Shown here: one piece after another, positions 1-8,009 of the stretch | Position numbering within the stretch: the stretch's first letter is position 1 | Layout: each line of letters starts with the position of its first letter | From: Lactiplantibacillus modestisalitolerans | GTDB lineage: Bacteria > Bacillota > Bacilli > Lactobacillales > Lactobacillaceae | Length of the DNA: 38,449 nucleotides | NCBI RefSeq assembly: GCF_005405425.1 | Contig: NZ_BJEA01000023.1 | Coordinates: forward strand, 1-38,449 | Direction of reading: 5' to 3' | Notes under the pieces: model-generated | The model's input: the letters and a program-made list of their open reading frames with translations, nothing else | Told to the model about the DNA's origin: nothing | The model's database searches: none | Translations under genes and position numbers: made by a program

Positions 1-4
1 GTTG

Positions 5-40
5 AAAAAAAGGCCCCAATTCGTAAGTGAATTGGAACCT
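5..40 (-). terminator. Rho-independent terminator reading leftward
   Basis: Arms at 11-22 and 29-40 pair on the minus strand with two G-U pairs. On that strand they are followed by a run of seven U (A run at 5-11). It lies beyond the first yjbH terminator, so it is either a backup or belongs to something outside the window. Confidence 0.6.
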
Positions 41-50
41 CATAAAAGTA

Positions 51-77
51 CAAATCAACACCGGTTGACACAGAGCC
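51..77 (-). repeat. Possible remnant of the dispersed foldback repeat, 5' end only
   Basis: Read on the minus strand, this stretch begins GGCTCTGTGTC and continues CCGGTGTTGATTT. That resembles the first 27 or so bases of the family (GGCTCTGTACC, then GATTGGTGTTGAAATT). The rest of the element is not recognisable. Its orientation matches yjbH upstream, as for the other copies. Weak call made by eye. Confidence 0.3.
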
Positions 78-169
78 ATTGAATTAGGGGCCGCCTTTAG
101 TTTGCCGCTAGCGCGGGCTAGACAATAGCGACACCAATTAGGACAGGTCTTCAATTTGATTGGAAGCAC

Positions 170-203
170 AAAAAAACCAGTAATCACGGATGATTACCAG
201 TTT
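170..203 (-). terminator. Terminator of yjbH
   Basis: On the minus strand a 13-pair stem (arms 191-203 and 174-186, with two G-U pairs) closes a four-base UCCG loop and runs into seven U. It sits about 50 bp past the yjbH stop codon. Confidence 0.85.
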
Positions 204-251
204 CGAAGTAACCTGCAATTGAAACACGTTCGAATAATTGCAAAAACAGGT

Positions 252-884
252 TTATAACACGTGTAACTGAGCAGTTGTTGAGCCAGCGTTAGCGCTAGCC
301 TGACGAGTTACTTCGTGGAATGGATCCAGTTGACCATTGACCAGATCAAGCAGGGTCGTGTAATTGAAATGTTCTAACAAGACACCGTAATCGTAGCGAT
401 CGCAATCAAAAACCACGGCCGAAGACGCTTCGGTGATGTTCATTTCGGAGGCTAGCCGTTGATCAGCTTGGAACGCCTGTTTCGCCAACTGGCTATCGCG
501 GTCTTCCATGAACATGTCGAGATCGATTTGACAATCCTGAGCCACTTGTTTAACGAGTGCTTCTGAGTAACGTTGTTGGGCCTTTAGCATGGCCGCCTGT
601 AGCGCAATTAAAAAGTTCCGTCCGCGTTTCTTACCTTGGAATAAGGCCGCCTTGTAATCTAAAATAACCCGGTACAAAGTTTGCGATTGTTTATTTTGCG
701 CCTGCCAATTACTGGCTTGAATGCCTTGGCATTTAAGTGCGCGTGAAACGACGTTGATATTTAACAACGGTACGAATTGAAATTGAATTTGTTTATCTGA
801 ATCATTGGCCAACCGTAGTACGTTCTGTTCGTCACGAACGCACTGGGTCGCTAACGGATTCACAAATAAATACACTTCTAACAC
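252..884 (-). CDS. yjbH: SpxH/YjbH-like ClpXP adaptor (DsbA-family fold)
   Basis: Probable adaptor that presents the redox regulator Spx to ClpXP for degradation, acting in the cytosol. The start LEVYLFVNPL matches the opening strand of YjbH proteins and is followed by the thioredoxin-type active-site position. That position reads A-T-Q-C here, so the first cysteine of the usual CXXC is missing and only one cysteine remains. The length, 210 residues, is shorter than the roughly 300-residue Bacillus protein as I recall it. The start is GTG at 884, with GGAGG nine bases upstream and no in-frame ATG nearby. The gene diverges from relQ-nadK-rluD, the same neighbourhood as in Bacillus (yjbH next to yjbM-yjbN-yjbO), which supports the call. 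A general DsbA/FrnE-type thiol protein is the alternative. Confidence 0.75.
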   Translation of the reverse strand: MLEVYLFVNPLATQCVRDEQNVLRLANDSDKQIQFQFVPLLNINVVSRALKCQGIQASNWQAQNKQSQTLYRVILDYKAALFQGKKRGRNFLIALQAAMLKAQQRYSEALVKQVAQDCQIDLDMFMEDRDSQLAKQAFQADQRLASEMNITEASSAVVFDCDRYDYGVLLEHFNYTTLLDLVNGQLDPFHEVTRQASANAGSTTAQLHVL

Positions 885-923
885 GTCATGATTCCTCCAC
901 TTTCTCTATTCGCATCATAGTGC

Positions 924-953
924 AGAATACCAAATCATTATGGGTATTTGCAA
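924..953 (-). promoter_or_regulatory. Candidate yjbH promoter
   Basis: On the minus strand TTGCAA (948-953) and TATTCT (924-929) are 18 bp apart. The region behind it, about 955-1012, is very AT-rich and could act as an UP element. The remainder of the 298-bp yjbH-relQ gap holds only the relQ promoter. Confidence 0.45.
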
Positions 954-1141
954 GCTTTTAATTCCATAAATATATTCATATAAAAATAAATAAAAATTGT
1001 TCTTTCATTTGAACCCTCAAAACGTATCATGCACCGATTTTAGATATTCGTAAAGTAATTTGTTCGTAAGCGCTCTTTTGAAGCGGTTGTTAATCTTAAT
1101 TACTGAACCAGGGGATGATTGCTTTTTATTCTGGCAAATTA

Positions 1142-1150
1142 TGGTAAAAT
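1142..1150 (+). promoter_or_regulatory. Extended -10 promoter of relQ-nadK-rluD
   Basis: TGG-TAAAAT forms an extended -10 element 33 bp before the relQ start. A convincing -35 box at normal spacing is not seen. Confidence 0.5.
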
Positions 1151-1182
1151 TTTATGGTATGGATTGAAACGGAGGTGCCCCG

Positions 1183-1842
1183 ATGGAAGATTGGAACCAT
1201 TTTTTATTACCTTATCAACAAGCCGTTGATGAATTGAAGGTCAAGTTACGGGGAATGCGGAAACAATTTCGGGATCTAAATCAGCACGAACCAATTGAAT
1301 TCGTGACCGGCCGGGTCAAACCTGTCGATAGCATTAAAGAAAAGATGGTCCGGCGGAAGGTTCAAGAAGACCGGCTTGAGCAGGATATGCAAGATATTGC
1401 CGGTTTGCGGATTATGTGCCAGTTTGTAGAGGACATTTATCAGGTTGTTGATTTGTTGCGCAAACGAACGGACATGACGATTCTTGAAGAGCGGGATTAC
1501 ATCAGCAATGAAAAGCCGTCCGGTTATCGTTCGTACCACATTGTGATTGAATACCCCGTTCAATTGGTTGGCGGTGAAAAGAAAATTTTAGCCGAAATCC
1601 AAGTTCGGACCCTGGCAATGAACTTCTGGGCAACGATTGAACATTCGCTCAATTACAAGTATCAGGGGGATTTTCCAGAAAATTTAAGTCAACGATTACA
1701 GCGGGCTGCCGAAGCCGCCTTTAGTTTGGATAAAGAAATGTCGGAGATTCGCGAAGAAATTCAGGAAGCCCAGAGCCTATTTTCATACGGGAAGGGCGCT
1801 AATAGCGATGAAGCCGCCGAAACAAAGGAAGAGCAAAAATAG
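1183..1842 (+). CDS. relQ: Small alarmone synthetase RelQ (GTP pyrophosphokinase)
   Basis: Transfers pyrophosphate from ATP to GTP or GDP to make (p)ppGpp in the cytosol. At 219 residues it contains only the RelA/SpoT synthetase domain. Recognisable motifs are DIAGLRI (71-77), GYRSYH (114-119) and EIQVRT (138-143), followed by the catalytic-region glutamate in TIEHSLNYK (about 153). There is no HD hydrolase, TGS or ACT domain, which separates it from the long Rel enzyme. The ATG is preceded by GGAGGTG. The stop codon touches the nadK start with no gap, so the two are translationally linked, an arrangement shared with Bacillus yjbM-yjbN. Confidence 0.93.
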   Translation: MEDWNHFLLPYQQAVDELKVKLRGMRKQFRDLNQHEPIEFVTGRVKPVDSIKEKMVRRKVQEDRLEQDMQDIAGLRIMCQFVEDIYQVVDLLRKRTDMTILEERDYISNEKPSGYRSYHIVIEYPVQLVGGEKKILAEIQVRTLAMNFWATIEHSLNYKYQGDFPENLSQRLQRAAEAAFSLDKEMSEIREEIQEAQSLFSYGKGANSDEAAETKEEQK

Positions 1843-2646
1843 ATGAAAGTTACGATTTATGCCAATTCTAGTTCGAAAACGACGCAGGTTGCGACCGAGT
1901 TACATACAAAATTGGTAGCGGCCGGCTTTGAAATTGATGATCAGCATCCGGACATTGTCCTCTCAGTCGGCGGTGACGGTACGTTGCTTTCTGCTTTTCA
2001 TCATTACAGCCACATGGTTGATCAGGTTCGGTTTGTCGGGGTGCATACGGGTCACCTCGGTTTTTATACGGACTGGCGTGATTATGAAATTGACCAGTTG
2101 GTGGCCGGTTTACAACAAGATAATGGCCAAAGTGTGACTTATCCGCTATTGTCAGTTGAAATTACTTACGCGGATAATGGCGACACGGATACGTATTTGG
2201 CTTTGAACGAATCAACTTTAAAGAAGTTGGGGAGTACTATGGTGGCGGACGTCTTCATTCAAGACGAGCTTTTTGAGCGTTTTCGGGGCGACGGGCTCTG
2301 CGTTTCGACGCCGACCGGGTCCACGGCTTATAACAAGTCGGTTGGGGGAGCGGTTATTCACCCCCGGTTGGATGCGCTGCAGATGGCTGAGATTGCTTCC
2401 ATCAATAACCGGGTGTTTCGGACGTTGGGGTCGCCGGTAATTGTCGCCCCGTATGAAACAATTACGATTCGACCGCAACAGCAGTCAAACTTTCTCTTTA
2501 CGGCTGATCAATTAAACACCCAACCGCGCCCAATCAAACAAATTTGTTACTCAATTGCTAACCGGCGGATCGCGTTTGCACAGCACCGCCATAACCGTTT
2601 CTGGAAACGGGTTGAAACGTCCTTCATTGGGTTGGACGAGCAATGA
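1843..2646 (+). CDS. nadK: NAD kinase
   Basis: Phosphorylates NAD to NADP using ATP. The 267-residue length fits the PpnK family. GGDGT (43-47) is the nucleotide-binding motif, NE (122-123) the catalytic-site pair, and TPTGSTAYN (156-164) the conserved substrate loop. The gene starts directly after the relQ stop. Its last codons overlap the rluD start by four bases (ATGA at 2643), so relQ, nadK and rluD form one translationally coupled operon. Confidence 0.95.
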   Translation: MKVTIYANSSSKTTQVATELHTKLVAAGFEIDDQHPDIVLSVGGDGTLLSAFHHYSHMVDQVRFVGVHTGHLGFYTDWRDYEIDQLVAGLQQDNGQSVTYPLLSVEITYADNGDTDTYLALNESTLKKLGSTMVADVFIQDELFERFRGDGLCVSTPTGSTAYNKSVGGAVIHPRLDALQMAEIASINNRVFRTLGSPVIVAPYETITIRPQQQSNFLFTADQLNTQPRPIKQICYSIANRRIAFAQHRHNRFWKRVETSFIGLDEQ

Positions 2647-3557
2647 AATTCACGTGGCACAATGACGCACAGGAGCCGATGAAAGTTAAAACCTTATTAA
2701 CCCAGCACGGGGTAACGCGGAGCCTGTTAAAAAAAGTGAAGTTTCATGGTGGCGCGATTTTGGTCGATCACCAGCCGGTTTTAGCGATTCACATGCTGAC
2801 GGGTGGTGAGACGGTCACGATGGTAACGCCGCCGGAAATTGGCAATGACCATCTCGGTGTTTCAACCTTACCCATTAACGTGGTTTATGAGGACCGGGAT
2901 TACCTGGTCGTGAACAAACCAGCCGGGGTTGCGTCGGTCCCCGCCCACGCGCTGCCAGATACGACGTTAGCGAACCGGGTCAAGGGCTACTACCGCCAGC
3001 AGGGGTACGCAAACGAAGTGGTGCACATTACGACCCGTTTAGACCGGGATACGAGTGGGATTGTTTTATTTGCGAAGCACCACTTTGCGCATTCAATCAT
3101 TGATCACCAACTCAAGGCGCATAGTATGCGTAAAATTTATTTGGCCGTCGTTGCCGGCCGGATTGACGCCGACCACGGTTGGTTGGATTCACCGATTGGA
3201 CGGGCGCCTGATTCGTTTATTAAGCGGATGGTGACGCCCACTGGGAAACCATCCTTGACCGAATACTGGGTCGTTAAACGCCTAACCAACATGACGGTCG
3301 TTCGCGTTCAGTTGCATAGTGGGCGTACCCACCAAATTCGCGTCCACTTTGCGGCGGCCGGACACCCGTTAGTGGGGGATGCGCTGTACGCTGGCCCGGC
3401 CGATCCGTTAATGACGCGCCAGGCGCTGCATTGTATGCAGTTGAGTTTCTTTGATCCGTTTCAGGAGCGCTGGCTAACGAACTTTGCACCGTTACCAGCG
3501 GATCTGGCGAACCTGATTAAAACTCGCCAAGCCGCCAATTTTGAGCGGCCGTTCTAA
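2643..3557 (+). CDS. RluA/RluD-family pseudouridine synthase
   Basis: Isomerises specific uridines in structured RNA. The 304-residue protein has an S4-like N-terminal part (about 13-60) and a catalytic domain with RLDRDTSG at 132-139, where D134 is the expected catalytic aspartate. The residue before this motif is Thr rather than the frequent His. [10 protein letters not shown], further on, is a second family signature. Orthologue of the Bacillus yjbO position. The exact target (23S rRNA or tRNA) cannot be read from the sequence. The start overlaps the nadK stop in ATGA. Confidence 0.9.
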   Translation: MKFTWHNDAQEPMKVKTLLTQHGVTRSLLKKVKFHGGAILVDHQPVLAIHMLTGGETVTMVTPPEIGNDHLGVSTLPINVVYEDRDYLVVNKPAGVASVPAHALPDTTLANRVKGYYRQQGYANEVVHITTRLDRDTSGIVLFAKHHFAHSIIDHQLKAHSMRKIYLAVVAGRIDADHGWLDSPIGRAPDSFIKRMVTPTGKPSLTEYWVVKRLTNMTVVRVQLHSGRTHQIRVHFAAAGHPLVGDALYAGPADPLMTRQALHCMQLSFFDPFQERWLTNFAPLPADLANLIKTRQAANFERPF

Positions 3558-3597
3558 ACTAAGTTATTAACGGTGGCCTGAAAAACACCGAACATCG

Positions 3598-3650
3598 AAA
3601 AAAGTGCCCCCTAGTGGTTAGATTTTTATCTAATACTAGTGGGGCACTTT
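3598..3650. terminator. Long hairpin terminator after rluD
   Basis: Arms of about 23 bases (3601-3623 and 3628-3650) pair with one or two irregularities around a short loop. The run of A at 3598-3603 gives a U tract on the minus strand. The plus side has only CTTTGACG. It lies between the converging rluD and cutC transcripts and probably works mainly leftward, with some rightward activity. Confidence 0.7.
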
Positions 3651-3663
3651 GACGTTATTAACA

Positions 3664-3948
3664 GATTCTGTACTGATCGATGTTAAGATTGCCGCCAGCA
3701 ACGGGGGTAACCGGGTGGCTAAAACACTGTGGGCATCGATTCGAGCCATTGGTCCACCCGCTGCTGGCTAGACTGGTTCTTAGACTGGGTTCCATGGGCT
3801 ACATTAGTAAACCGCAATTAATGGGGTGATTCCGCAGAACGGTTACTTAATTAAGTTTAGGGTAGGCTTATTTGCTTATTTTGATAGTTACAGCAAACTG
3901 ATTGAAAATTCAATTGCTACCAACTTAGCAACACATATCATAGAGCCC
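3664..3948 (+). repeat. Dispersed foldback repeat, copy A (short-interior form)
   Basis: Starts GATTCTGTACTG and ends near CATATCATAGAGCCC. The left arm (3694-3712) and right arm (3751-3768) are imperfect inverted repeats. The right half, from about 3769 to 3948, matches copy B, notably around CAATTAATG, GCAGAA-GGTTACT and TTGAAAATTCAATTG. Compared with copy B it lacks roughly 90 bases between the arms. No ORF lies within it. It fills most of the 480-bp rluD-cutC gap. Confidence 0.75.
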
Positions 3949-3985
3949 GTTAAAACCGTAATACCAAAGCAACGTTAGGTTGCAT

Positions 3986-4023
3986 AAAAAATCCCGCAAA
4001 CGCGCCCAGAGCGAATTTGCGGG
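3986..4023 (-). terminator. Terminator of the lactonase-cutC operon
   Basis: CCCGCAAA (3993-4000) pairs with TTTGCGGG (4016-4023), with a further three-pair inner stem. A U tract follows on the minus strand (A run 3986-3991). It ends 13 bp past the cutC stop codon. Confidence 0.85.
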
Positions 4024-4036
4024 AAGGCTGGTTCAA

Positions 4037-4675
4037 TTAAAAGTCAATAATTTTGGTACCGTGGGCCTGTTGAACGCCAAGTTCAGTGGTAATTGCGTCA
4101 ACGTTGGCTGCGGTCACGCCACCACCGGGGAGAATTTGAATTCGCCCAGCGGCTAATTGGTTAATTTGCTTGAGGTGGGGCAAACAAGCGGTGATTGGTT
4201 GGCTAAGTGGCCCACCATGGGTTAAAATCCGATCGACGTCGTGGTCGACGAGCCAGTCGATTGCCGCCGCCTGGTGCGCTTCGGGAATGGCATCAAAGGC
4301 CATGTGGAAGGTAACGCTCATGCCGCCCGCCGCTCCAATTAATAGCTCAAGGGCTTCGGTATCGAGCTGACCATCGGCCTTTAAGGCACCGAATGCAACC
4401 CCGTCGACGCCTAATGATTGGGCCTGCAGTAAGTCGGCCTCCATGATTTTTAGTTCAGTGTCGTTATAAACGAAGTTTCCACCGCGCGGTCGAATCATCG
4501 TTACGAGGGTGACTCCGTGCTCTTGCGTGTACTTCGCGGCTTCAGCCATGACACCCCGGGAGACGGTGGTTCCACCCACAGCCAGGTTATCGTTTAATTC
4601 GATGCGGTTAGCACCAGCCGCAATTGCGGCGGGAATATCGGTATAGTTTTCAAGGGCAACTTCTTTTAATAGCAT
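4037..4675 (-). CDS. cutC: CutC-family TIM-barrel protein
   Basis: Member of the CutC family, historically linked to copper homeostasis though the biochemical activity is unproven. Typical family segments are present: GANRIELNDNLAVGGTT near the N-terminus, then MIRPRGGNFVYN, VDGVAFGAL, MAFDAI and ILTHGG. The start used here is the ATG at 4675, because AAAGG stands nine bases before it. An ATG at 4684 is also in frame but directly abuts the AAAGG, which would leave no spacing. The gene follows the lactonase-like gene by 15 bases and shares its transcript, and is closed by the terminator at 3986-4023. Confidence 0.85.
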   Translation of the reverse strand: MLLKEVALENYTDIPAAIAAGANRIELNDNLAVGGTTVSRGVMAEAAKYTQEHGVTLVTMIRPRGGNFVYNDTELKIMEADLLQAQSLGVDGVAFGALKADGQLDTEALELLIGAAGGMSVTFHMAFDAIPEAHQAAAIDWLVDHDVDRILTHGGPLSQPITACLPHLKQINQLAAGRIQILPGGGVTAANVDAITTELGVQQAHGTKIIDF

Positions 4676-4690
4676 GCGTTTCATCCTTTA

Positions 4691-5713
4691 TTAATAAAAT
4701 CGAACACAGACGCCTTCTGGTACGGAGACGTCTTGTTGGCAAATATTGAGTTTACCACTCGTGACGTCGCGTGTATATAAAGTCGCATTGTCAGTATTTT
4801 GGTTAACGACGACCACGAATTCCTCGGTCGGGTCGAGGTCAAAGTCCCGTGGAAAGTCACCGGCCGTACTAATTTGTTGAATTAAGGTCAATTGACCGTC
4901 CGCGGCTACTTTGAAAACGGCTAGGGTGTTATAGCCGCGGTTCGATACGTACAGGAAGCGGCCGTCGCGACTTAAGCGGATAGCGGCCGCACCGTTATGG
5001 TCGTGATAGTCGGCCGGAATGGTGGCAACCACGCTGAGTTGTTCAAAACTACCAGTGGCAGCATCGTAGCGTAACGTTGCGATCTGACTAGATAGTTCAC
5101 CAGCAAGGAAAGCGAACTGACCGTCCGGTGAAAAGACGAGGTGCCGGGGACCAAAGCCGGGGGCCATGGTCAAACAGGACTGCCGGCTTAATTTACCGGT
5201 CTGACTGATGTTTTCAACGTACACTTTATCGCTTCCAAGGTCAACGACCGCCAACCGGTTATCCGGCGTCAAGTCGGTGTAGTGAATGTGGGCTTCGGTC
5301 TGTTCAGGCCGCGGACCGTGGCCGGTATAAGTGACGACGTCCGTTAACTTAAGTTCACCGTTCGACGCAATTTGCAGCACTTCGGCCGTGCCCTTATGGT
5401 AGTTAGCGCTATAAACGAGTTGACGGGCTTCATCCACCGCCACGTAGGCCGGGGGCGTTCCGGGCGAAACAACTTCGTTAAGCCGCTTCGCCCCCTGGTC
5501 GGAGAGTTGCCAAGCGGCGATGCCGCCTTGGTCGTCACGCTTATCAACACTATAAAGGCGGTCTTTAGCAGAGACCGCCAAGTACGTGGGGTTTGCGGTT
5601 GAAGCAATTAAACCGTCGTTGGTTAAAGTTTTCGCTGTCGTGTCGAGGGTTCCCCAGTAAATGCCCTGACTCGTTTTTTTTGTGTAGGTTCCAAATAATA
5701 CCCGTTCTTGCAT
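4691..5713 (-). CDS. Lactonase-family seven-bladed beta-propeller protein
   Basis: Probably a 6-phosphogluconolactonase-like (YkgB/Pgl-type) cytosolic enzyme. It starts VLFGTYTKKTSQGIYWG and carries the repeated propeller strands typical of the family, including YLAVSAKDRLYSV, PAYVAVDEARQLVYSANYH, DLTPDNRLAVVDLGSDKVYV, GPRHLVFSPDGQFAFL and GRFLYVSNRGYNTLAVF. At 340 residues it has the usual family length. No signal peptide is seen. AAAGGAGG precedes the ATG. The substrate is not certain, since the family includes proteins of other function. It is the first gene of the two-gene operon with cutC. Confidence 0.85.
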   Translation of the reverse strand: MQERVLFGTYTKKTSQGIYWGTLDTTAKTLTNDGLIASTANPTYLAVSAKDRLYSVDKRDDQGGIAAWQLSDQGAKRLNEVVSPGTPPAYVAVDEARQLVYSANYHKGTAEVLQIASNGELKLTDVVTYTGHGPRPEQTEAHIHYTDLTPDNRLAVVDLGSDKVYVENISQTGKLSRQSCLTMAPGFGPRHLVFSPDGQFAFLAGELSSQIATLRYDAATGSFEQLSVVATIPADYHDHNGAAAIRLSRDGRFLYVSNRGYNTLAVFKVAADGQLTLIQQISTAGDFPRDFDLDPTEEFVVVVNQNTDNATLYTRDVTSGKLNICQQDVSVPEGVCVRFY

Positions 5714-5742
5714 AAGCAGAATCCTCCTTTGAAGATAGTTTC

Positions 5743-5751
5743 AGTATAGCA
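5743..5751 (-). promoter_or_regulatory. Extended -10 promoter of lactonase-cutC
   Basis: On the minus strand TGC-TATACT reads as an extended -10 element. It lies 30 bp upstream of the lactonase start. No strong -35 box is seen. Confidence 0.5.
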
Positions 5752-5802
5752 TAATTGCCCGGTGTGGAAGCGATGACAAATTGGCATGGTGAAAGCCCGC
5801 TA

Positions 5803-5811
5803 TGCTACAAT
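5803..5811 (+). promoter_or_regulatory. Extended -10 promoter of the IIA-like/AI-2E pair
   Basis: TGC-TACAAT (TACAAT at 5806-5811) lies 47 bp before the ATG at 5858. TTGGCA at 5781-5786 is a possible -35, but the spacer of 19 bp is long. It diverges from the lactonase promoter about 55 bp away. Confidence 0.5.
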
Positions 5812-5857
5812 AAATGCAATTAGAAATTTAACTAATCAATGAATGGGGATAACAATC

Positions 5858-6217
5858 ATGATAATAACAGCTACGGTTCAGTCGATTGGTGAAAAGGCCC
5901 TCGACGCGCAGGACCCAATTTTAGTTTTATTTGATCAGACGGCTACGCCGGATTTACAAGCAATTGCCGTTATTCAGCAATTTGACGCACCGCTGACGGC
6001 GATTAACCTAACCGCGGGCAGCCAAATCAGTATCGATGATCAGGAGTACACCGTCAACTACGCGGGCCAATTAGTGGCCACAAACTTAGCCTCCATTGGG
6101 CACGCGACCTTGTATTTCCGGCCAGTACCGGCCAAGCCCCTGGAAAATGGCATCTATCTAGCTCCTAGCACGTTCCCCCAAGTTCACGTTGGCAGCGTGA
6201 TCAAGTATCAAATTTAG
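5858..6217 (+). CDS. PTS glucitol/sorbitol IIA-like protein lacking the phospho-histidine
   Basis: The 119-residue product follows the GutA/SrlB IIA fold pattern: IGEKALDAQ near the start, then GSQISIDDQEYTV, GQLVATNLASIGHATLYF and a final VHVGSVIKY. As I recall the E. coli protein, its phosphorylated histidine (His43) sits in a CFIHCH segment. The equivalent stretch here reads AVIQQF, so glutamine replaces histidine. No IIB or IIC sorbitol components are nearby. A normal role in sugar phosphorylation is therefore unlikely, and a regulatory or binding role is inference only. The ATG at 5858 is preferred, with GGGGA eight bases upstream. An in-frame ATG at 5843 has no ribosome binding site. 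It is followed after 15 bases by the AI-2E-family gene. Confidence 0.7.
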   Translation: MIITATVQSIGEKALDAQDPILVLFDQTATPDLQAIAVIQQFDAPLTAINLTAGSQISIDDQEYTVNYAGQLVATNLASIGHATLYFRPVPAKPLENGIYLAPSTFPQVHVGSVIKYQI

Positions 6218-6232
6218 AAACGGAGTGGTTAG

Positions 6233-7447
6233 TTGAAAACTCATTCAAATCAAAGCCGGTTTAGTAGCCGGAAAACGATTCGAATCCTAATAGTCATTTT
6301 GCTCTTGCTGGCGATCATCTTCCTTGGTCGGCAGGTCAGCTGGCTGATGAACCCGGTCCGACAATTTATCAGCATTGTCGGTTTACCCATCATTTTGGCT
6401 GGGGTGTTGTATTATCTAATGAACCCGCTAGTTGATTTGCTGGAGCGCCGCTACCACGTACGCCGGACGTGGACGATTATTGGCCTGTTCGTCATTATTT
6501 TAGGACTGCTTGTTTTAGGCATCGTCGCCATCATTCCGACGATTCGCCAACAGACGCTCTCAATTATCAATGATTGGCCGACGTACTGGCAGAACGCGAC
6601 CCATGAAGTCAATAAGTGGATGAATGAGCCGGAACTGAGCGGCTTGCGCGAGCAACTCGAGCAGTGGAACACCGACGTTAGTGAGTTATTGAGCGGCCGC
6701 TTTTCGAAGTATTTAACTGGCACGGTCTCGTCAATTACGAGCGTTTTCAGTACCGTGACGACGATTTTAATTGGATTAGTCACGATGCCGTTTATTTTGT
6801 TCTATTTATTGCGCGATGGCCACCAGTTACCGAAATACTTGGCAAAGTTTGTGCCGACAAATGGCCGTACCAGTTTTTTACAAGTATTAACGGAAATCAA
6901 TAGTCAGGTTAGTAACTATATTCGTGGCCAGTTGACGGTCGCCTTTTTCGTGGCGGTCATGTTTGCGGTCGGCTACAGTATCATCGGTTTAAAGTTTGCG
7001 CTGACGCTTGGAATTGCGGCGGGCGTGTTAAACTTGATTCCGTACCTGGGGTCATTTTTAGCGATGGTCCCGTCGGTCGTGATTGCCCTCGTGACTTCGC
7101 CCTGGATGCTCGTCCAAGTCATGATTGTCTTCGTGATTGAGCAAACCATTGAAGGCCGAATTATTTCACCGCTGGTTTTGGGGAGTAGTTTGGCCATTCA
7201 CCCGGTCACGATTTTGATCGTCCTGTTAGCGGCCGGTAAAATCTTTGGCCTAATGGGTGTGATTTTTGGGATTCCGGGCTACGCCATTTTGAAGGTACTG
7301 TGGACGCACTTGTTTGCGTGGTATCGCCACCAGTCGGGGTTGTATCCGGATGAAACGGCCCCCCAACCGCAAGCGCAAGCGGCGCCGCAGACAACTAAGA
7401 CGCCGGGCGCGTCTGAGTCGGAGTCGTCATCAAATGAGGGTCTATGA
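6233..7447 (+). CDS. AI-2E-family (PerM/YdiK-type) membrane transporter
   Basis: Integral membrane protein of 404 residues. It has two N-terminal hydrophobic helices (about 17-60), another at about 75-97, a long soluble stretch, then a series of hydrophobic helices between about 170 and 355 that includes the family-typical PYLGSFLAMVPSVVIAL and VLGSSLAIHPVTILIVLL. The C-terminal tail of about 35 residues is rich in Gln, Ala, Ser and Glu. Family members export small molecules or, in some bacteria, act in sodium/proton exchange; the substrate here is unknown. The start is TTG with CGGAG seven bases before. The last two codons and the stop lie inside the end of repeat copy B. Confidence 0.85.
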   Translation: MKTHSNQSRFSSRKTIRILIVILLLLAIIFLGRQVSWLMNPVRQFISIVGLPIILAGVLYYLMNPLVDLLERRYHVRRTWTIIGLFVIILGLLVLGIVAIIPTIRQQTLSIINDWPTYWQNATHEVNKWMNEPELSGLREQLEQWNTDVSELLSGRFSKYLTGTVSSITSVFSTVTTILIGLVTMPFILFYLLRDGHQLPKYLAKFVPTNGRTSFLQVLTEINSQVSNYIRGQLTVAFFVAVMFAVGYSIIGLKFALTLGIAAGVLNLIPYLGSFLAMVPSVVIALVTSPWMLVQVMIVFVIEQTIEGRIISPLVLGSSLAIHPVTILIVLLAAGKIFGLMGVIFGIPGYAILKVLWTHLFAWYRHQSGLYPDETAPQPQAQAAPQTTKTPGASESESSSNEGL

Positions 7448-7818
7448 TATTTGGTGTTGATCTGCTAAGAAGGTCGCCAATTGAATTTTCAATTAGTTCG
7501 TTGTGATTAGCGAAATAGCAAGCAAGGTTACACTATATTTAGTAACCATTCTGCAGGATTATCTGCATTAATTGTGACTTATCAGAGTCACCCGAAAAAC
7601 TCAATATAAAAACCAGTCTAGCCAGTAGCGGGTGTAACCATGGCTCAACTGCGAAATTATTCTAAGCCGGAAGTGTTGTTCTTCCGGCTTAGAATAAGGC
7701 TCGAATTTGAGATTGCTCAGTGGGTTTCTGAGTGAGCTCAAATCGATGCCCGCAGTGTTCCAGCCACCCGGTTACACCCGCTGCTGGCGGCAATTTCAAC
7801 ACCAATCGGTACAGAGCC
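7439..7818 (-). repeat. Dispersed foldback repeat, copy B (long-interior form)
   Basis: Read on the minus strand it starts GGCTCTGTACCG at 7818 and ends at about 7439. The arms at 7770-7788 and 7621-7639 are 19-base inverted repeats matching at 18 positions. Between them are an ATTTGAG/CTCAAAT stem and a perfect 15-pair hairpin. The part from 7620 to 7439 is homologous to 3769-3948 of copy A. It occupies most of the 562-bp gap between the AI-2E gene and rpsN. There is no coding potential that I can see. Confidence 0.8.
7659..7695. repeat. Perfect 15-bp hairpin inside repeat copy B
   Basis: ATTCTAAGCCGGAAG (7659-7673) and its exact reverse complement (7681-7695) flank a seven-base loop. It is not followed by a U tract on either strand, so it is not an ordinary terminator. 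It is absent from copy A. Confidence 0.85.
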
Positions 7819-7858
7819 TCAGATGATTGATTATTATTGATTAACGCTAGAAACGCAA

Positions 7859-7903
7859 AAACCGATGACCGCAGTTTGGGCTGCGATCATCGGTTTATTT
7901 TTG
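7859..7903. terminator. Bidirectional terminator
   Basis: A 16-pair stem with one mismatch (7859-7874 with 7881-7896) encloses a six-base loop. It is followed by TTTATTTTT on the plus side and by UUUUU on the minus side. It probably ends both the AI-2E transcript and the rpsN transcript. The stretch 7904-8009 shows nothing recognisable. Confidence 0.85.
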
Positions 7904-8009
7904 AATGTGCGGATGCGCCATTAGTCATAGCTGTTCATGTTTCCAGCTAACTGACTTTTGACACACGCTCGTTAAATGTAAATGAGCCCTTAGAGTGCGA
8001 CTGGTTACA

